A stretch of 6,318 bases of DNA. It comes from Chloroflexi bacterium UBA6265 (lineage in GTDB: Bacteria > Chloroflexota > Chloroflexia > Thermomicrobiales > UBA6265). The stretch is taken from contig DJVD01000161.1 of the NCBI GenBank assembly GCA_002440805.1, positions 4,155 to 10,472 of the forward strand. The letters run 5' to 3'. Shown here piece by piece: positions 5,596-6,318 of this stretch (position 1 is its first letter; each line of letters starts with the position of its first letter). Both the position numbers and the translations under genes were made by a program. The notes under the pieces are model-generated. The model was not told where the DNA came from and did not search any database. It was given only the letters and a program-made list of their open reading frames with translations.

Positions 5596-5626
5596 TTGCC
5601 GGTATGCGCCATTCTGGACGTATGAT
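5596..5626 (+). promoter_or_regulatory. Possible promoter of the membrane-protein gene
   Basis: TTGCCG (5596-5601) and TATGAT (5621-5626) are separated by 19 bp, longer than ideal. The start would fall near 5633, leaving about 30 nt before the ATG at 5663. Confidence 0.3.
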
Positions 5627-5662
5627 GAACAATAACCACGCGGTGAGCACAGAGGGCACATC

Positions 5663-6318
5663 ATGACAGACGACGCCGGTCGCCACGCATCTGAACAAAC
5701 TGCTCACTCGGCGCTGCAGGACAGCGAATCGACAGCCTTCCATATATGGCTGCTCATTACCGTGAGCGCGGGTATCATCATGGCCCAGGATACGTGGCTG
5801 AGCCTGAAACAGCCCCGCCTGGGCACGATGGACGCGACCGCTTCGTTCACCAAGGTATTGGTGATCCACGCGCTCTGGTTCCTGATTTCCCTGGCGTTTT
5901 TCGTGTTTACCTGGAAGATCCGCCCCACTTCGGCATGGCGGGTGCATATCGTAGCCGCAATCCTGGGATGCGTGTGGACCATCGGCGTTCTTGTCTCCGC
6001 ATTTACAGCCGTCGAGACCCTGCGGGTAAGTACCTGGACCTGCACCTCGGTACCGTCAGGCACGACCGTGACCCGGGAGTTCCTCGATAGCTGCTCGCGC
6101 ACTGAGGCCGGCGACACCATTCGCATGGGTGGCAATATCTTCCTGTGGAGTTTCGACGACAAGCACTACTGGCGATGGATTGTTCCCGCCGAGAATATGG
6201 TGACGCTGCAAACACGCTGGCCCAGCAATGTGAGCGCTATTTACCTGGCCACCAACGCCGCCGATGCTGACCTGAGCGCGGGTTCATCGGAATCGGTCCC
6301 AGGAGGCACCTGGAGCGC
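5663..6318 (+). CDS. Membrane protein of unknown function, 3' end cut by window edge
   Basis: The frame is open from ATG at 5663 to the right edge (218 codons and 2 bases, no stop). AGAGGG (5651-5656) lies 6 nt before the start. A polar N-terminus of about 25 residues is followed by three likely membrane helices at about 26-42, 64-84 and 93-117. The loop between helices 2 and 3 is basic (TWKIRPTSAWR), so by the positive-inside rule the N-terminus is inside and the region from about 118 is outside. That outer part contains a Cys pair (C127, C144) that may form a disulphide, an aromatic patch (FDDKHYWRWIV, 164-174), and a Ser/Gly-rich stretch near the edge. I do not recognise a family. Topology is moderately sure; the gene itself is well supported by the long open frame, ribosome site and consistent codon use. 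Confidence 0.75.
   Translation, partial: MTDDAGRHASEQTAHSALQDSESTAFHIWLLITVSAGIIMAQDTWLSLKQPRLGTMDATASFTKVLVIHALWFLISLAFFVFTWKIRPTSAWRVHIVAAILGCVWTIGVLVSAFTAVETLRVSTWTCTSVPSGTTVTREFLDSCSRTEAGDTIRMGGNIFLWSFDDKHYWRWIVPAENMVTLQTRWPSNVSAIYLATNAADADLSAGSSESVPGGTWS

Noticed and set aside
1..6318. CRISPR arrays, insertion sequences, tRNA or rRNA genes
   Set aside because: No spaced direct repeats, transposase motifs, tRNA arms or rRNA-like segments were seen on either strand.

Overview
This window looks like a piece of chromosome from a Gram-positive-type or monoderm-like bacterium of moderately high GC. I infer, without being able to prove it, a Chloroflexota member such as a Thermomicrobia-like lineage. 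The reasons are a lipoprotein with a long Thr/Ala/Pro/Glu linker, a Tat-exported NlpC/P60 protein, a split lipoate ligase and the general codon style. I see no insertion sequence, phage gene, CRISPR array, tRNA or rRNA. It reads as ordinary chromosome with one unusual intergenic region.

Layout from left to right. Positions 1-1146 (minus) hold a membrane-anchored polysaccharide deacetylase (CE4/NodB type) that starts at TTG and runs off the left edge. Positions 1284-2383 (minus) hold a two-gene unit for a bipartite lipoate-protein ligase: the small accessory domain gene comes first and overlaps the catalytic gene by 4 bp (ATGA). Positions 2384-2555 have no protein gene but are dense in signals: a plus-strand promoter, a LexA-box-like inverted repeat, a long bulged hairpin and an intrinsic-terminator-like hairpin with a T run. 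Together these suggest an undescribed small RNA of about 115 nt transcribed opposite to the flanking genes. Positions 2556-3945 (minus) hold a VOC (glyoxalase-fold) protein followed by an overlapping DinB-like protein.

Positions 3946-4268 are a divergent intergenic region with a minus-strand promoter and several small hairpins upstream of a plus-strand NlpC/P60 gene (4269-4865). That gene and a minus-strand lipoprotein gene (4913-5530) converge on a 32-bp perfect palindrome that should terminate both. A last plus-strand gene (5663 to the right edge) encodes an unrecognised membrane protein with three predicted helices and an outer domain.

Three or four products act at or outside the membrane (deacetylase, NlpC/P60, lipoprotein, membrane protein), so the flanks have a cell-envelope theme. 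The centre combines lipoate salvage with small soluble proteins. The most interesting object is the RNA-like element at 2398-2544. Its 5' part can also pair with its terminator arm, so it could adopt two alternative folds.
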